DNA of 64,000 nucleotides from the NCBI GenBank assembly GCA_013298955.1, contig JAAFJT010000009.1:17243-81242 (forward strand). Direction: 5' to 3'. Shown in pieces: positions 36,390 through 44,838 of the stretch. The DNA comes from Chitinophagales bacterium. Lineage in GTDB: Bacteria > Bacteroidota > Bacteroidia > Chitinophagales > Saprospiraceae. Positions within the stretch are counted from its first letter, which is position 1; each line of letters begins with the position of its first letter. Position numbers and translations under genes: made by a program. The notes below the pieces were generated by a model. It saw nothing but the letters and a program-made list of their open reading frames with translations, made no database searches and had not been told where the DNA came from.

Positions 36390-37382
36390 ATGACCGCATC
36401 CGAAATTGACGCATTAAATCAGGAAATCTATATTGAAAGTCGTTTTTTAGACGCGCTCCAAGCAGAAACCGCAAAAGTCATTGTAGGTCAACAGAATATG
36501 ATTGACCGATTATTGATAGGTTTGCTCACGCGAGGACATATTTTGTTGGAAGGGTTGCCCGGTTTGGCGAAAACATTGGCAATTAAAACCCTTTCTGCGG
36601 CGGTGAATGCCCAATTTAGTCGTATTCAATTTACGCCTGATTTGTTGCCTGCCGACATCATCGGTACGATGATTTACAATCCGAATAAAGCGGAATTTGC
36701 AGTTCGGAAAGGACCCATTTTTGCCAATTTCGTCTTAGCGGACGAGATTAATCGCGCTCCTGCGAAGGTGCAATCGGCACTTTTGGAGGCGATGGGCGAA
36801 AGACAAGTGACGATTGGGAATGATACGTTCAAGTTGACCGAACCGTTTTTGGTGTTGGCAACTCAAAACCCGATTGAACAAGAAGGGACGTATCCACTGC
36901 CCGAAGCGCAAGTGGATAGGTTTATGCTGAAAGTGAAAATCGGCTATCCGAGTCAACCCGAAGAACGCGAAATCGTGCGGCGCAATTTGACAGGTCTTGC
37001 GGTCGCGGTTCAGAAAGTGGTGTCGATTGAGGAGATTTTGCGGGCGCGCCAAGTGGTGAGTCGGGTTTATATGGATGAAAAAATTGAACAATATATCCTC
37101 GACATCGTATTTGCGACGCGAAATCCTGAAAAATATGGCTTACCGCGTTTGAAAAACATGATTGAATATGGTGGTTCGCCGCGTGCGAGCATCAATTTGG
37201 CATTGGCATCGAAGGCATATGCGTTTTTGAAACGGCGCGGTTATGTGATTCCAGAAGATGTTCGGCAGATTTGTCAAGACGTTTTGCGGCATCGGATTGG
37301 ACTGACGTATGAGGCAGAAGCGGAGAATATGACGGCGGAAGATATTGTAAATCAAATTATTAATAAAATCGAAGTTCCTTAA
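36390..37382 (+). CDS. MoxR-family AAA+ ATPase
   Basis: A 330-residue chaperone-like ATPase of the MoxR family. Walker A is in HILLEGLPGLAKTLAIK, Walker B in FVLADEINRAPAKVQSALLEAMGERQ split by the usual MoxR spacing, and the sensor region is VLATQNPIEQEGTYPLPEAQ. MoxR proteins normally sit beside DUF58 and von Willebrand (BatA/BatB) genes; none is here. Its TAA stop is the first part of an ACACATAGG-family inverted repeat, so a possible operon may have been cut at this point. Confidence 0.92.
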   Translation: MTASEIDALNQEIYIESRFLDALQAETAKVIVGQQNMIDRLLIGLLTRGHILLEGLPGLAKTLAIKTLSAAVNAQFSRIQFTPDLLPADIIGTMIYNPNKAEFAVRKGPIFANFVLADEINRAPAKVQSALLEAMGERQVTIGNDTFKLTEPFLVLATQNPIEQEGTYPLPEAQVDRFMLKVKIGYPSQPEEREIVRRNLTGLAVAVQKVVSIEEILRARQVVSRVYMDEKIEQYILDIVFATRNPEKYGLPRLKNMIEYGGSPRASINLALASKAYAFLKRRGYVIPEDVRQICQDVLRHRIGLTYEAEAENMTAEDIVNQIINKIEVP

Positions 37383-37643
37383 CACATAGTTCACATAGGA
37401 GGACATAGGACACATAGGGGCATTCATTGGGAATGCTTGCTTTATGAACAAGTTTCAGCAGCAAAAATGCTTTCAAACATAGGACACATAGGGGCATTCA
37501 TTGGGAATGCTTGCTTTATGAACAAGTTTCAGCAGCAAAAATGCTTTCAAACATAGGACACATAGGGGCATTCATTGGGAATGCAAGCATTCCCAATGAA
37601 TGGACCCTATGTGTCCTATGTCTTCCTATGTGAACTATGTGTT
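37380..37643. repeat. ACACATAGG-family foldback with 74-bp tandem units
   Basis: Outer arms TAACACATAGTTCACATAGG and complement (ending at 37643). Inside, a 74-bp unit is repeated: 37403-37476, 37477-37550 and a partial third from 37551. Each unit holds ACATAGGACACATAGGGGC and GCATTCATTGGGAATGC. The third unit meets the reverse complement, so the extra units sit on one arm only. It separates the MoxR and lpd genes. Confidence 0.88.
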
Positions 37644-37660
37644 TCAAAAATTAAAAAAAT

Positions 37661-39070
37661 ATGCAATACGATGTAACTGTAATTGGTTCAGGTCCAGGTG
37701 GTTATGTAGCAGCAATTCGCGCCGCGCAACTGGGTTTGAAGACCGCTATTATCGAAAGATACGCGACTTTGGGCGGCACCTGTTTGAATGTGGGCTGTAT
37801 TCCATCGAAAGCCTTATTGGATTCGTCCGAACATTATCACAATGCGGTGCATAAATTCAAATTACATGGGTTAAATATCTCAGGTGATTTGACGGTCGAT
37901 ATGGTGCAGATGATTCAACGCAAAAATCAAGTTGTTTCACAGACTTGTGATGGCGTTGCATTTTTGATGAAAAAAAATAAAATTGACGTTTTTTACGGAC
38001 ATGGTTCGTTTGAAAATGCACATCAAATCAAGGTTGCGAAAGCAGATGGTAGTTCACAAACCATTGATACACAGAAAGTTATTATTGCAACTGGTTCAAA
38101 ACCCATTGTTCCTGCGGCGTTCAATTATGATAAAAAACGCATCATTACTTCCACCGAAGCCTTGACCTTGACAACCATTCCTAAAAAAATGGTTATCATT
38201 GGTGGCGGCGTGATTGGCTTGGAATTGGGTTCGGTTTATGGGCGTTTGGGGACGGAAATTCATGTAATTGAGTACATGGATAGGCTGATTGCGGGCATGG
38301 ATGGCGATTGTTCCAAAGAATTGCAACGCAGTTTGAAAGATTTAGGATTCAAATTTTATTTGAAACATGGTGTGACTAATGTGACCGCAGTGGGCGAAAC
38401 GGGTGTAAAAGTCGAGTTTAAAAAACGCGATTCAGAAGCGATTCAAGTATTAGAAGCCGATTATTGTTTGGTAGCGATTGGTCGCCGCCCTTATACGGAT
38501 AATCTTGGATTGGAAAATGCAGGGGTGAAAAAGGATGAACGCGGGCGTATCGCGGTTGATAATCATTTGAAAACCAATGTAGAAAATATATACGCTATTG
38601 GTGATGTGATTCATGGCGCAATGTTGGCGCATAAGGCAGAAGAAGAAGGCGTGTTGGTTGCGGAAAGCATTGCTGGTCAAAAACCGCATATCAATTATAA
38701 TTTGATTCCGGGAGTCGTTTATACTTGGCCCGAAGTGGCAGCAGTGGGTCAAACTGAGGAGCAATTGAAAACGGATGGCGTACCTTATAAAGTGGGCAAA
38801 TTCCCTTTTCGGGCGTTAGGTCGGGCGCGGGCGAGTACGGACATTGAAGGCATGGTGAAAGTGTTGGCGCACAAAGAAACGGACGAGATTTTGGGGGTTC
38901 ACATGGTGGGTCCGCGAGCGGCGGATATGATTGCGGAAGCAGTTGCCTTGATGGAGTTTCGGGCTTCTGCGGAAGACGCGGCGCGGATATCGCATGCACA
39001 TCCGACTTACACGGAAGCGTTTAAAGAGGCAGCTTTGGCGGCTACGGCGAATAGAGCCTTGCATTTTTGA
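37661..39070 (+). CDS. lpd: Dihydrolipoyl dehydrogenase
   Basis: The E3 flavoenzyme that reoxidises dihydrolipoamide in pyruvate, 2-oxoglutarate or glycine-cleavage complexes, passing electrons to NAD. Seen: VIGSGPGGYVAAIRAAQLG (FAD), GGTCLNVGCIPSKALLD with redox Cys41 and Cys46, VIIGGGVIGLELGSVY (NAD), YAIGDVIHGAMLAHKAEEEG and the C-terminal catalytic pair His447/Glu452 in HAHPTYTEAFKEA. 469 residues. No E1 or E2 genes are adjacent. The start ATG is 18 bases after the preceding inverted repeat. Confidence 0.96.
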   Translation: MQYDVTVIGSGPGGYVAAIRAAQLGLKTAIIERYATLGGTCLNVGCIPSKALLDSSEHYHNAVHKFKLHGLNISGDLTVDMVQMIQRKNQVVSQTCDGVAFLMKKNKIDVFYGHGSFENAHQIKVAKADGSSQTIDTQKVIIATGSKPIVPAAFNYDKKRIITSTEALTLTTIPKKMVIIGGGVIGLELGSVYGRLGTEIHVIEYMDRLIAGMDGDCSKELQRSLKDLGFKFYLKHGVTNVTAVGETGVKVEFKKRDSEAIQVLEADYCLVAIGRRPYTDNLGLENAGVKKDERGRIAVDNHLKTNVENIYAIGDVIHGAMLAHKAEEEGVLVAESIAGQKPHINYNLIPGVVYTWPEVAAVGQTEEQLKTDGVPYKVGKFPFRALGRARASTDIEGMVKVLAHKETDEILGVHMVGPRAADMIAEAVALMEFRASAEDAARISHAHPTYTEAFKEAALAATANRALHF

Positions 39071-39105
39071 TGTGTTTTCCCTTACCCACAAATAGATTTG
39101 CGCCA

Positions 39106-39351
39106 CAAATTTCGTAAATTTTTCAAATTTACGAAATTTTACGCAACAAATTTCGTAAATTTTTCAAATTTACAAAATTTTGCGCCACAAATTTCGTAAA
39201 TTTGAAAAATTTAAAAAATTTTACGCAACAAATTTCGTAAATTTGAAAAATTTACAAAATTTTGCGCAACAAATTTCGTAAATTTGAAAAATTTACAAAA
39301 TTTTGCGCCACAAATTTCGTAAATTTGAAAAATTTACGAAATTTTACGCAA
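39106..39351. repeat. Six 41-bp tandem palindromic units
   Basis: Six head-to-tail units with an exact 41-bp period (starting 39106, 39147, 39188, 39229, 39270 and 39311). Each begins CAAATTTCGTAAATTT and pairs with AAATTTACGAAATTTT around a TTTC or GAAA centre, with TGCGCCA or ACGCAA as linkers. Centre orientation flips between units 1-2 and 3-6. There are no unique spacers, so it is not CRISPR. It fills the gap between the lpd and LamG genes. Confidence 0.9.
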
Positions 39352-39395
39352 TTACGAAGTAATCTTGCTTGTTTTAGACCAAAATTACATTTTAC

Positions 39396-40115
39396 ATGAA
39401 AAAAAAGTATCTAAAAAAGCGTTTTTTAACAGCTCTTGCCTTCCTACAATCGTTTTCGAGCGATGGACAAATTCAAAAAACGCCTGCCATGGTGAAGGAT
39501 GGTTTGATAGCGCATTATCCGTTGTCGGGCAATTGCCGCGATGAAAGTGGCAATGAGCAACACGCACTTCCGTTCAATACGCTCTTGACAGCGAATCGGC
39601 GCGGCACGTCCAATACGGCTTATCATTTTTGGGGTTATAATAGTTTTATTTCTTGTCCTTTGAAAAACAATGATTTTCAAGCACTTACGATAAGTTGTTG
39701 GGCGTATTGGAATGCGAGTCATCTACAAGGAGCGATTTTTTTTGCAGGACTAAGTTCTATGGATGGTTTCGGATTAATCGTTGGCGATGGCGTGTGCGGG
39801 ATGGGCGATAGGGTTTGCCTGTTGCTTGGAGGCAATCCGGGCGGGACGTGTGGTGCATGGGTTGCGCCGAATCCGATTCCCGTGCATCAATGGGTGCATC
39901 TGGCTTTGGTCAAAAAGGACAACGATTGGCGCATTTTTATGGATGGCAAACTGGCAGGCAGTGTGACACATAGTTATAATAAACCAAGTGTTCCATTCCA
40001 AATAGGCGGTACGATTGAAAATAAACGAGCGAGTATCATCGGCGATATTTCGGATTTGCTTTTTTACAATCGCGCATTGAGTGATGCAGAAATTATGACT
40101 TTATATAATCGATAA
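39396..40115 (+). CDS. Secreted LamG/jellyroll lectin-like protein
   Basis: A 239-residue exported protein with a concanavalin A-like jellyroll (LamG-like, PF13385). A signal peptide (MKKKYLKKRFLTALAFLQ to GQ) is followed by GLIAHYPLSGNCRDESGNEQHA, the usual start of this domain, then LTISCWAYWN, HQWVHLALVKKDNDWRIFMDG and the end LLFYNRALSDAEIMTLY. Such domains bind carbohydrates or proteins on surfaces. No T9SS sorting domain is present, so it may stay in the periplasm or be exported otherwise. It seems complete. Confidence 0.83.
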   Translation: MKKKYLKKRFLTALAFLQSFSSDGQIQKTPAMVKDGLIAHYPLSGNCRDESGNEQHALPFNTLLTANRRGTSNTAYHFWGYNSFISCPLKNNDFQALTISCWAYWNASHLQGAIFFAGLSSMDGFGLIVGDGVCGMGDRVCLLLGGNPGGTCGAWVAPNPIPVHQWVHLALVKKDNDWRIFMDGKLAGSVTHSYNKPSVPFQIGGTIENKRASIIGDISDLLFYNRALSDAEIMTLYNR

Positions 40116-40123
40116 TAGTATAT

Positions 40124-40184
40124 AACGTTTGAAGGCTTTGAAACCCTCCAAACGTTGTTCTCGATTATTTAACTTTAACGACTT
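40124..40184. repeat. Decayed GGAGGGTTT hairpin and right half-element
   Basis: AACGTTTGAAGGCTTT pairs imperfectly with AAACCCTCCAAACGTT (two mismatches in the left arm), followed by TCTCGATTATTTAACTTTAA, the right half of the 128-bp element. Confidence 0.7.
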
Positions 40185-40225
40185 ACTTTTGTGATTTACA
40201 TCCTATTTTGTAATTAAAAAAGGCG

Positions 40226-40233
40226 TATTTTTG
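40226..40233 (+). promoter_or_regulatory. -7 element before the 40265 gene
   Basis: TATTTTTG fits TAnnTTTG, 31 bases before the ATG. It overlaps a small hairpin AGGTAT/ATACCT. Confidence 0.4.
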
Positions 40234-40264
40234 TAGGTATCTTTTTAAAAAAATACCTGTAAGT

Positions 40265-41713
40265 ATGAAAAAAATAATCTACTCAACCTGCCTTTTTATC
40301 AACTTTTTGTTTGCAAATCAAACAATTGGACAAACTTATCTCGTCGCTAATGATGAAATGAGCCTACATCGGGCGGACATGTACGGCATCATTGGGAAAA
40401 TTAAGGAGCGCGTGCAACTCTATGTGATGCGCGATAATAAACTTTTTATCACCGCTTATGATGATAAATTACATAAACTCGGAGAGCGCGAAATCGAATT
40501 AGAAAAAAAAGGCAATCCTCAATTGTTAGATATTATCACCTCGAAAAATGATTTTAGTGCTGTTTTTTCTTATACCAAAAAAGGGCATAAGTATTTGAAA
40601 ATCAATAAGTACGATGTGCATGGACGCTTATTGGATTCCGCAACGATTCATGATTTTGGCAAAATGGAGTTGCCTAAATTAACGCTTTTAACATCGGAAG
40701 ACCGACAACGGTTTTTAGTTCATGGCACTTCGGAGGGAGAACGACTGGTTGCAGTTGCAGGTCGGTTAGATACATTGAAAGTCGTTTGGAATTTTCAATT
40801 TCCTTTGAAAGATTGGAATGTGGAGGAGCATTTTAAACAAATTGTATTTAATAATCGCGCCGATATGTACGTGATTTGGGAAAAAGAGAATCGATTGGCA
40901 AGTTTAGAAAAACATGTATTTTGTATTAAAACCTATGGTTTGAGTGGAGAGGCATTGGATACAATTCGGATGACGGAAGCCGTGAATGCGAATGTTAAAT
41001 TTGTGTATGATAATCAAAATCAACGATTGGTTGCAGGTGGTTTTTACACGAAACGGTGGAATGGTAAAATACAAGGAAGTTTTTATATGTCGTTGCAACC
41101 AACGCCCGAAATTTTATTGCAACCCTTTGAAAATGAATTTATTGCGCAATCGCTTGGCAAAAAAGAAACGAGTAGTAAAGGCTTGGATAATTTAGAAGTT
41201 CGAGATTTGGTGTTGCGTCGTGATGGTGGTTTTTTGATGGTAGGCGAGCAATCGCAAGATGTCGCGCGCTATTTGGCGGCGGGTGGTTTTTCGACGGCAG
41301 GAACGAGTTCCAATTATCCGGGATTTGGCGCACCGCGTCCCCGTTCCATGATAGACCATTATTACGATGATTTTTATTTGTTTTCCTTTCATCCGAAGGG
41401 CGATTTACATTGGAAAAAAATCTTACCTAAAAAACAATATTCACACGATGATGGGGCTAATTTTTCCTCGTGTTTTGTTTTAAAAACCCCAAGTGCCTTG
41501 CGCTTAGTTTATAATGACGAAATCGACCGTTCCACGACGGTCAGCGAATACGCTTTGAAAGGCGATGGAACGGTGGAGCGACACAGCGTGATGAATACAG
41601 AAGCCTTAGAAATCATGATGCGTTTTCGAGATGCGATGCAAATTGGCGCGAATGAATTGTTAGTGCCGAGCGAAGTGCGCGGCAAAGCACGCTTGGTGAA
41701 AATTAGTTACTAA
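40265..41713 (+). CDS. Secreted protein of unknown function
   Basis: 482 residues with a signal peptide (MKKIIYSTCLFINFLFANQTIGQ). I do not recognise a family. The body is beta-rich with repeating strand patterns such as VQLYVMRDNKLFITAYDDKLHKLG, RDLVLRRDGGFLMVGEQSQD and DDFYLFSFHPKGDLHWKKILPKK, which suggests a propeller-like or repeat fold; that is inference. No T9SS domain is seen. It stands alone with its own -7 element and is followed by a foldback repeat. Confidence 0.7.
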   Translation: MKKIIYSTCLFINFLFANQTIGQTYLVANDEMSLHRADMYGIIGKIKERVQLYVMRDNKLFITAYDDKLHKLGEREIELEKKGNPQLLDIITSKNDFSAVFSYTKKGHKYLKINKYDVHGRLLDSATIHDFGKMELPKLTLLTSEDRQRFLVHGTSEGERLVAVAGRLDTLKVVWNFQFPLKDWNVEEHFKQIVFNNRADMYVIWEKENRLASLEKHVFCIKTYGLSGEALDTIRMTEAVNANVKFVYDNQNQRLVAGGFYTKRWNGKIQGSFYMSLQPTPEILLQPFENEFIAQSLGKKETSSKGLDNLEVRDLVLRRDGGFLMVGEQSQDVARYLAAGGFSTAGTSSNYPGFGAPRPRSMIDHYYDDFYLFSFHPKGDLHWKKILPKKQYSHDDGANFSSCFVLKTPSALRLVYNDEIDRSTTVSEYALKGDGTVERHSVMNTEALEIMMRFRDAMQIGANELLVPSEVRGKARLVKISY

Positions 41714-41714
41714 A

Positions 41715-41833
41715 TATTGGAATTAGGAATTAGGGAAAATTAGGAATTAAGGACGCATTTGCTTGATTTTTTGCAAAAAAATCAAGCAAATGCGTCCTTA
41801 ATTCCTAATTTTCCTCAATTCCTAATTCCAATA
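41715..41833. repeat. AATTAGGA-word foldback (copy 2)
   Basis: A nearly perfect inverted repeat of 119 bp: arms TATTGGAATTAGGAATTAGG and complement, with GGACGCATTTGCTTGATTTTTT inside. It begins two bases after the upstream stop codon. Confidence 0.85.
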
Positions 41834-41850
41834 AAATACCATATAATCAC

Positions 41851-41858
41851 TACATTTG
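41851..41858 (+). promoter_or_regulatory. -7 element before the EamA gene
   Basis: TACATTTG fits TAnnTTTG, 27 bases before the EamA-family start. Confidence 0.5.
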
Positions 41859-41885
41859 CGCATTTTAACAAAATAATGATAAAAC

Positions 41886-42773
41886 ATGGCTGTTGAACGG
41901 CGCACTTATGTCGAATTACATGTAGCTGTTTTTCTGTATGGATTTACAGCAATCTTAGGCAAATTGATACAATTATCCGCTATTATGTTGATTTGGTGGC
42001 GATTACTGATTACGTGTATTGTATTTTTGTTGCTCTCGGACGCTTGGAAAAATGCTCGAAAACTGCCTTTGCCTGTGTTAAAACGCCTATCTGGGATTGG
42101 TGTTTTAATCATAACACATTGGATATTTTTTTATGGGTCTATAAAATATGCGAATGCCTCCGTCGCACTCATCACGTTTTCCCTCACCTCCTTATTTTCA
42201 GCGATTTTAGAACCGCTTTTGAATCGACAACCTATTAAATTACATGAAATTGGGTTGAGTGTGATTATCTTGCCTGCGATTTGGTTGGCAGGCGGAGAAT
42301 TGCCTTCGGAGATGAATACTGGATTCATATTAGGCATTATATCCGCATTTTTGGGTACGCTATTTTCCATTGCCAATAAGAAAAATGTGAATGATACAGA
42401 CCCATTTACCATGACTTTTGTGGAATTAGCAACTGGTTTTATTTTTATAAGTATTTTAATATCAATACTTTATGGATTTAAAAATCCAATAGTGCAACAA
42501 ATGATGCCTATCGGTATGGATTGGTTTTACTTATTGTTTTTATCGCTCATCTGTACGAATCTTGCCTACATTTTGACCTTGCGGGCGATGAAACACGTTT
42601 CAGCATTCACAGTAAGTCTTGCCATCAATTTAGAACCGATTTACGGGATTTCGATGGCAATACCTTTATTACACGAAGATAGAGAATTGACACCCTCTTT
42701 TTATATCGGCGGTTTGATAATCCTGCTGACAGTATTCAGTTATCCCTTTTTGAAAAATAAATTTGAAAAGTAA
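41886..42773 (+). CDS. EamA family (DMT) transporter
   Basis: A 295-residue inner-membrane protein of the drug/metabolite transporter superfamily with two EamA halves and about ten hydrophobic helices. Typical family features are FTAILGKLIQLSAIMLIWWR in the first helices, a conserved TFSLTSLFSAILEPLL in the middle of half one, and SLAINLEPIYGISMAIPLLHE in half two. The substrate is unknown. A truncated second copy overlaps its last codons and follows directly. Confidence 0.88.
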   Translation: MAVERRTYVELHVAVFLYGFTAILGKLIQLSAIMLIWWRLLITCIVFLLLSDAWKNARKLPLPVLKRLSGIGVLIITHWIFFYGSIKYANASVALITFSLTSLFSAILEPLLNRQPIKLHEIGLSVIILPAIWLAGGELPSEMNTGFILGIISAFLGTLFSIANKKNVNDTDPFTMTFVELATGFIFISILISILYGFKNPIVQQMMPIGMDWFYLLFLSLICTNLAYILTLRAMKHVSAFTVSLAINLEPIYGISMAIPLLHEDRELTPSFYIGGLIILLTVFSYPFLKNKFEK

Positions 42774-42996
42774 ATTTAGGGTTCCTATTATTGCGGAACG
42801 GCGGGCTTATGTAGCCTTACACATAGCTATTTTTTTATATAAATTTAGTGCCATTTTGACAAAATTGATGCAATTGTCATCCCTCATGTTGGTTTGGTTG
42901 CGCCTATTTCCACTTTGTAGTTTCACTTTTCGTTTTCATTACAAGGCGAAACGGTGGAGAAAGGTGCGGCAAGTTACAACTTGCCGCACCTTGTAG
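42763..42996 (+). pseudogene. Truncated second EamA copy
   Basis: The frame starts 11 bases inside the end of the EamA gene. Its residues PIIAERRAYVALHIAIFLYK and LTKLMQLSSLMLVWLR line up with the first two helices of the intact neighbour (VERRTYVELHVAVFLYG, LGKLIQLSAIMLIWWR). After about 50 residues the similarity stops, and the frame runs into a hairpin at 42961-42992. The rest of a tandem duplicate has therefore been lost. The remaining gap up to 43090 is AT-rich with no gene. Confidence 0.75.
42961..42992. repeat. GGCAAGTT hairpin at the break of the EamA copy
   Basis: AAGGTGCGGCAAGTT and AACTTGCCGCACCTT pair perfectly around AC. It lies where the truncated EamA copy ends. Confidence 0.75.
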
Positions 42997-43090
42997 TTTT
43001 ATTCTAATACCTAAAAATATTAAGGATACCCTTTTTTGTATATTAAGTATCTTTAAAAAGACACCTTTCTGAAACTTCTAATAAAATATT

Positions 43091-43765
43091 TTATTTTTTA
43101 TCATCTTTAATTTCTTCATAATCAGCATACTCGGTATCATCATCGCCCTCATGTTCGTCCTCATCGTCGTCCAATGTAGGCAATCCATAAGGCATATTGC
43201 CCGCTTCCATCGTAAATTCAAAACCAGCTTTGCCCAACTTCCGTTCCAGTTTTTGGATAATGCTCAATGGCTTATCTTTCGGACCTTGTACGTAATTGGG
43301 TTTGCCATTAAGCCCAAATGTTAATTCAAGGTCTTCAATGGAACTGAATGGATTTAAAATATATTGCGTTGTTTCAAAATCTTTATGCGGTTGAAAATCA
43401 AGGTTTTTCGCATAGCGAATAGCTCCATAAATGATATTAAATGCAACATCTTCCTCAATTTCCACAAAATCCAATTGCATTCCTTTTTGAATGCGTTCCA
43501 AATGTTCCTCATCTGCATCGACCCACCAAGCCGTGTCTTTCAAGCCTAAACAAAACGTATCCACCACATAAGTGCCAATTACAAACGTTCCTTTCGGGCG
43601 CAATCGCGTGATAATTACGACTGCCATCCCCATCTCATCCCAAGCCTCATTCACCAAACAACTGTGAATTGGCAATTTACGGGCTGCATCAATGATATAT
43701 TTTTGAGGGTTGAAAACAGGTTGAACGACCTTTTTCACCACTTTTTTTTTCTTGGATTTAGCCAT
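43091..43765 (-). CDS. Conserved hypothetical protein, acidic tail
   Basis: 224 residues, no signal peptide. The start is strongly basic (MAKSKKKKVVKKVV) and the end is a string of Asp/Glu (DDDEDEHEGDDDTEYADYEE). The core IHSCLVNEAWDEMGMAVVIITR and GTYVVDTFCLGLKDTAWW resembles a conserved Bacteroidota hypothetical family (pattern: IHxCxxNxxWxxxGxAxVxxxR...VDxFCLGVKD) that I recall without a known function. It may bind nucleic acid or a protein partner, judging from the charge pattern only. It lies next to frr on the same strand, with a hairpin between. Confidence 0.7.
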   Translation of the reverse strand: MAKSKKKKVVKKVVQPVFNPQKYIIDAARKLPIHSCLVNEAWDEMGMAVVIITRLRPKGTFVIGTYVVDTFCLGLKDTAWWVDADEEHLERIQKGMQLDFVEIEEDVAFNIIYGAIRYAKNLDFQPHKDFETTQYILNPFSSIEDLELTFGLNGKPNYVQGPKDKPLSIIQKLERKLGKAGFEFTMEAGNMPYGLPTLDDDEDEHEGDDDTEYADYEEIKDDKK

Positions 43766-43815
43766 GATTTTTATATTGAAATTTTAAATAAAAATAATAC
43801 GTTTCTAATCATTAC

Positions 43816-43849
43816 AGCGTTTGGAGGGTTTGAAAACCCTCCAAACGCT
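43816..43849. repeat. GGAGGGTTT hairpin between frr and the hypothetical gene
   Basis: AGCGTTTGGAGGGTTT and complement ending AAACGCT. The outer GC/GC change relative to AACG copies is compensated on both arms. Confidence 0.8.
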
Positions 43850-43866
43850 ATACGATTACGCGCTGT

Positions 43867-44430
43867 TTACACGGTCATAATATCTTTTTCCTTCAATTCA
43901 AACAATTTTTCAGCTTTTTGTTCAAATTTTTCCGTCATACTTTGTACTTCTGCTTCCTTTTTCTTACCTGCATCTTCTGGATAGCCTGCTTTAACTTCTT
44001 TTTTCACAGCTTCCATCGCTTCGCGACGGGCTTTGCGAATCCCAATTTTGGTTTCTTCCGACACATTTTTGGCTTGTTTGACCAACAATTTGCGGCGTTC
44101 TTCGGTCAACGGCGGGATATTGATGCGAATCAATTGCCCATCATTTTGCGGCGTGTAACCCATGCCCGACTCAAAAATGGCTTTTTCAATGGCACTAAGC
44201 ATCTTTTTCTCCCAAGGCTGGATGATAATCGTGCGCGCATCGGCTGCCGAAATGGTTGCCACTTGGTTCAATTGCGTTGGCACTCCATAATAAGTGACCG
44301 TCACACCCGAAAAAGTCGATGGCGCAACTTTGCCTGTACGCAATTTTTCCAACTCAATTTTAAGATGTTCGAGGGCATATTCCATCGCTTCCTCCGCCAT
44401 CTCAATGTATAAACTAAGGTCCGTCTCCAT
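43867..44430 (-). CDS. frr: Ribosome recycling factor
   Basis: Splits post-termination ribosomes with EF-G. Seen: LKIELEKLRTGKVAPSTF near the start, YYGVPTQLNQVATISAADARTIIIQPWEKKML, then RINIPPLTEERRKLLVKQAK and the helical C-terminus. 187 residues. In many genomes frr directly follows pyrH; here pyrH is 40 kb away at 3602, so that link is broken. Confidence 0.96.
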   Translation of the reverse strand: METDLSLYIEMAEEAMEYALEHLKIELEKLRTGKVAPSTFSGVTVTYYGVPTQLNQVATISAADARTIIIQPWEKKMLSAIEKAIFESGMGYTPQNDGQLIRINIPPLTEERRKLLVKQAKNVSEETKIGIRKARREAMEAVKKEVKAGYPEDAGKKKEAEVQSMTEKFEQKAEKLFELKEKDIMTV

Positions 44431-44471
44431 AATAAACGTTTATTTTTTTTTGAATAAAAAAATTGAACGCG

Positions 44472-44505
44472 CAAAAATAAGCGGTTCGAGTCATTTTTTT
44501 TCAAA
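44472..44505 (-). promoter_or_regulatory. Promoter of frr
   Basis: Minus-strand TATTTTTG (44472-44479) as -7 and TTTG (44502-44505) as -33, 22 bases apart, about 42 bases before frr. Confidence 0.5.
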
Positions 44506-44546
44506 AAAAAGCAAGATTTCAAAAAATCATCTTTCACCAAACGGTT

Positions 44547-44757
44547 CGTCGTTGGAAAATTTACTTCCTACGAATCACGGGAAATATACTTTGCATCGGG
44601 TGGTTTTGGATACGATGGGAACGCGGATTAGGCGAATTCGCACGGATTTTTTTTAAAATTCAGGGAAAATCCGTGAAAATTCGCCCAATCCGCGTTATCC
44701 GCGTTCCCATTGTATCGCAAAACCACTCAGTGCGAAATATAGGTTTCCCAACGACGA
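44547..44757. repeat. CGCGGAT-family foldback, longest copy
   Basis: About 211 bp. The outermost ends CGTCGTTGGAAA / TTTCCCAACGACG pair; then ATACTTTGCATCGGGTGG with the complement side CCACTCAGTGCGAAATAT; then TTTTGGATACGATGGGAACG with its complement; then GCGAATTCGCACGGATTTTT. It lies between the divergent frr and hisIE genes and makes up half of the 408-base gap; the rest is AT-rich. Confidence 0.82.
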
Positions 44758-44838
44758 AGGTTTTTAGAAGGAATCTAAGTTTTGGGACAACTTAAACCCA
44801 CTAAAATGGTTTTATAATCCAATAAAAAAATCCGTATT

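Noticed and set aside
39106..39351. CRISPR array
   Set aside because: The period is 41 bp but there are no unique spacers between the units; the units touch. No cas genes are present.
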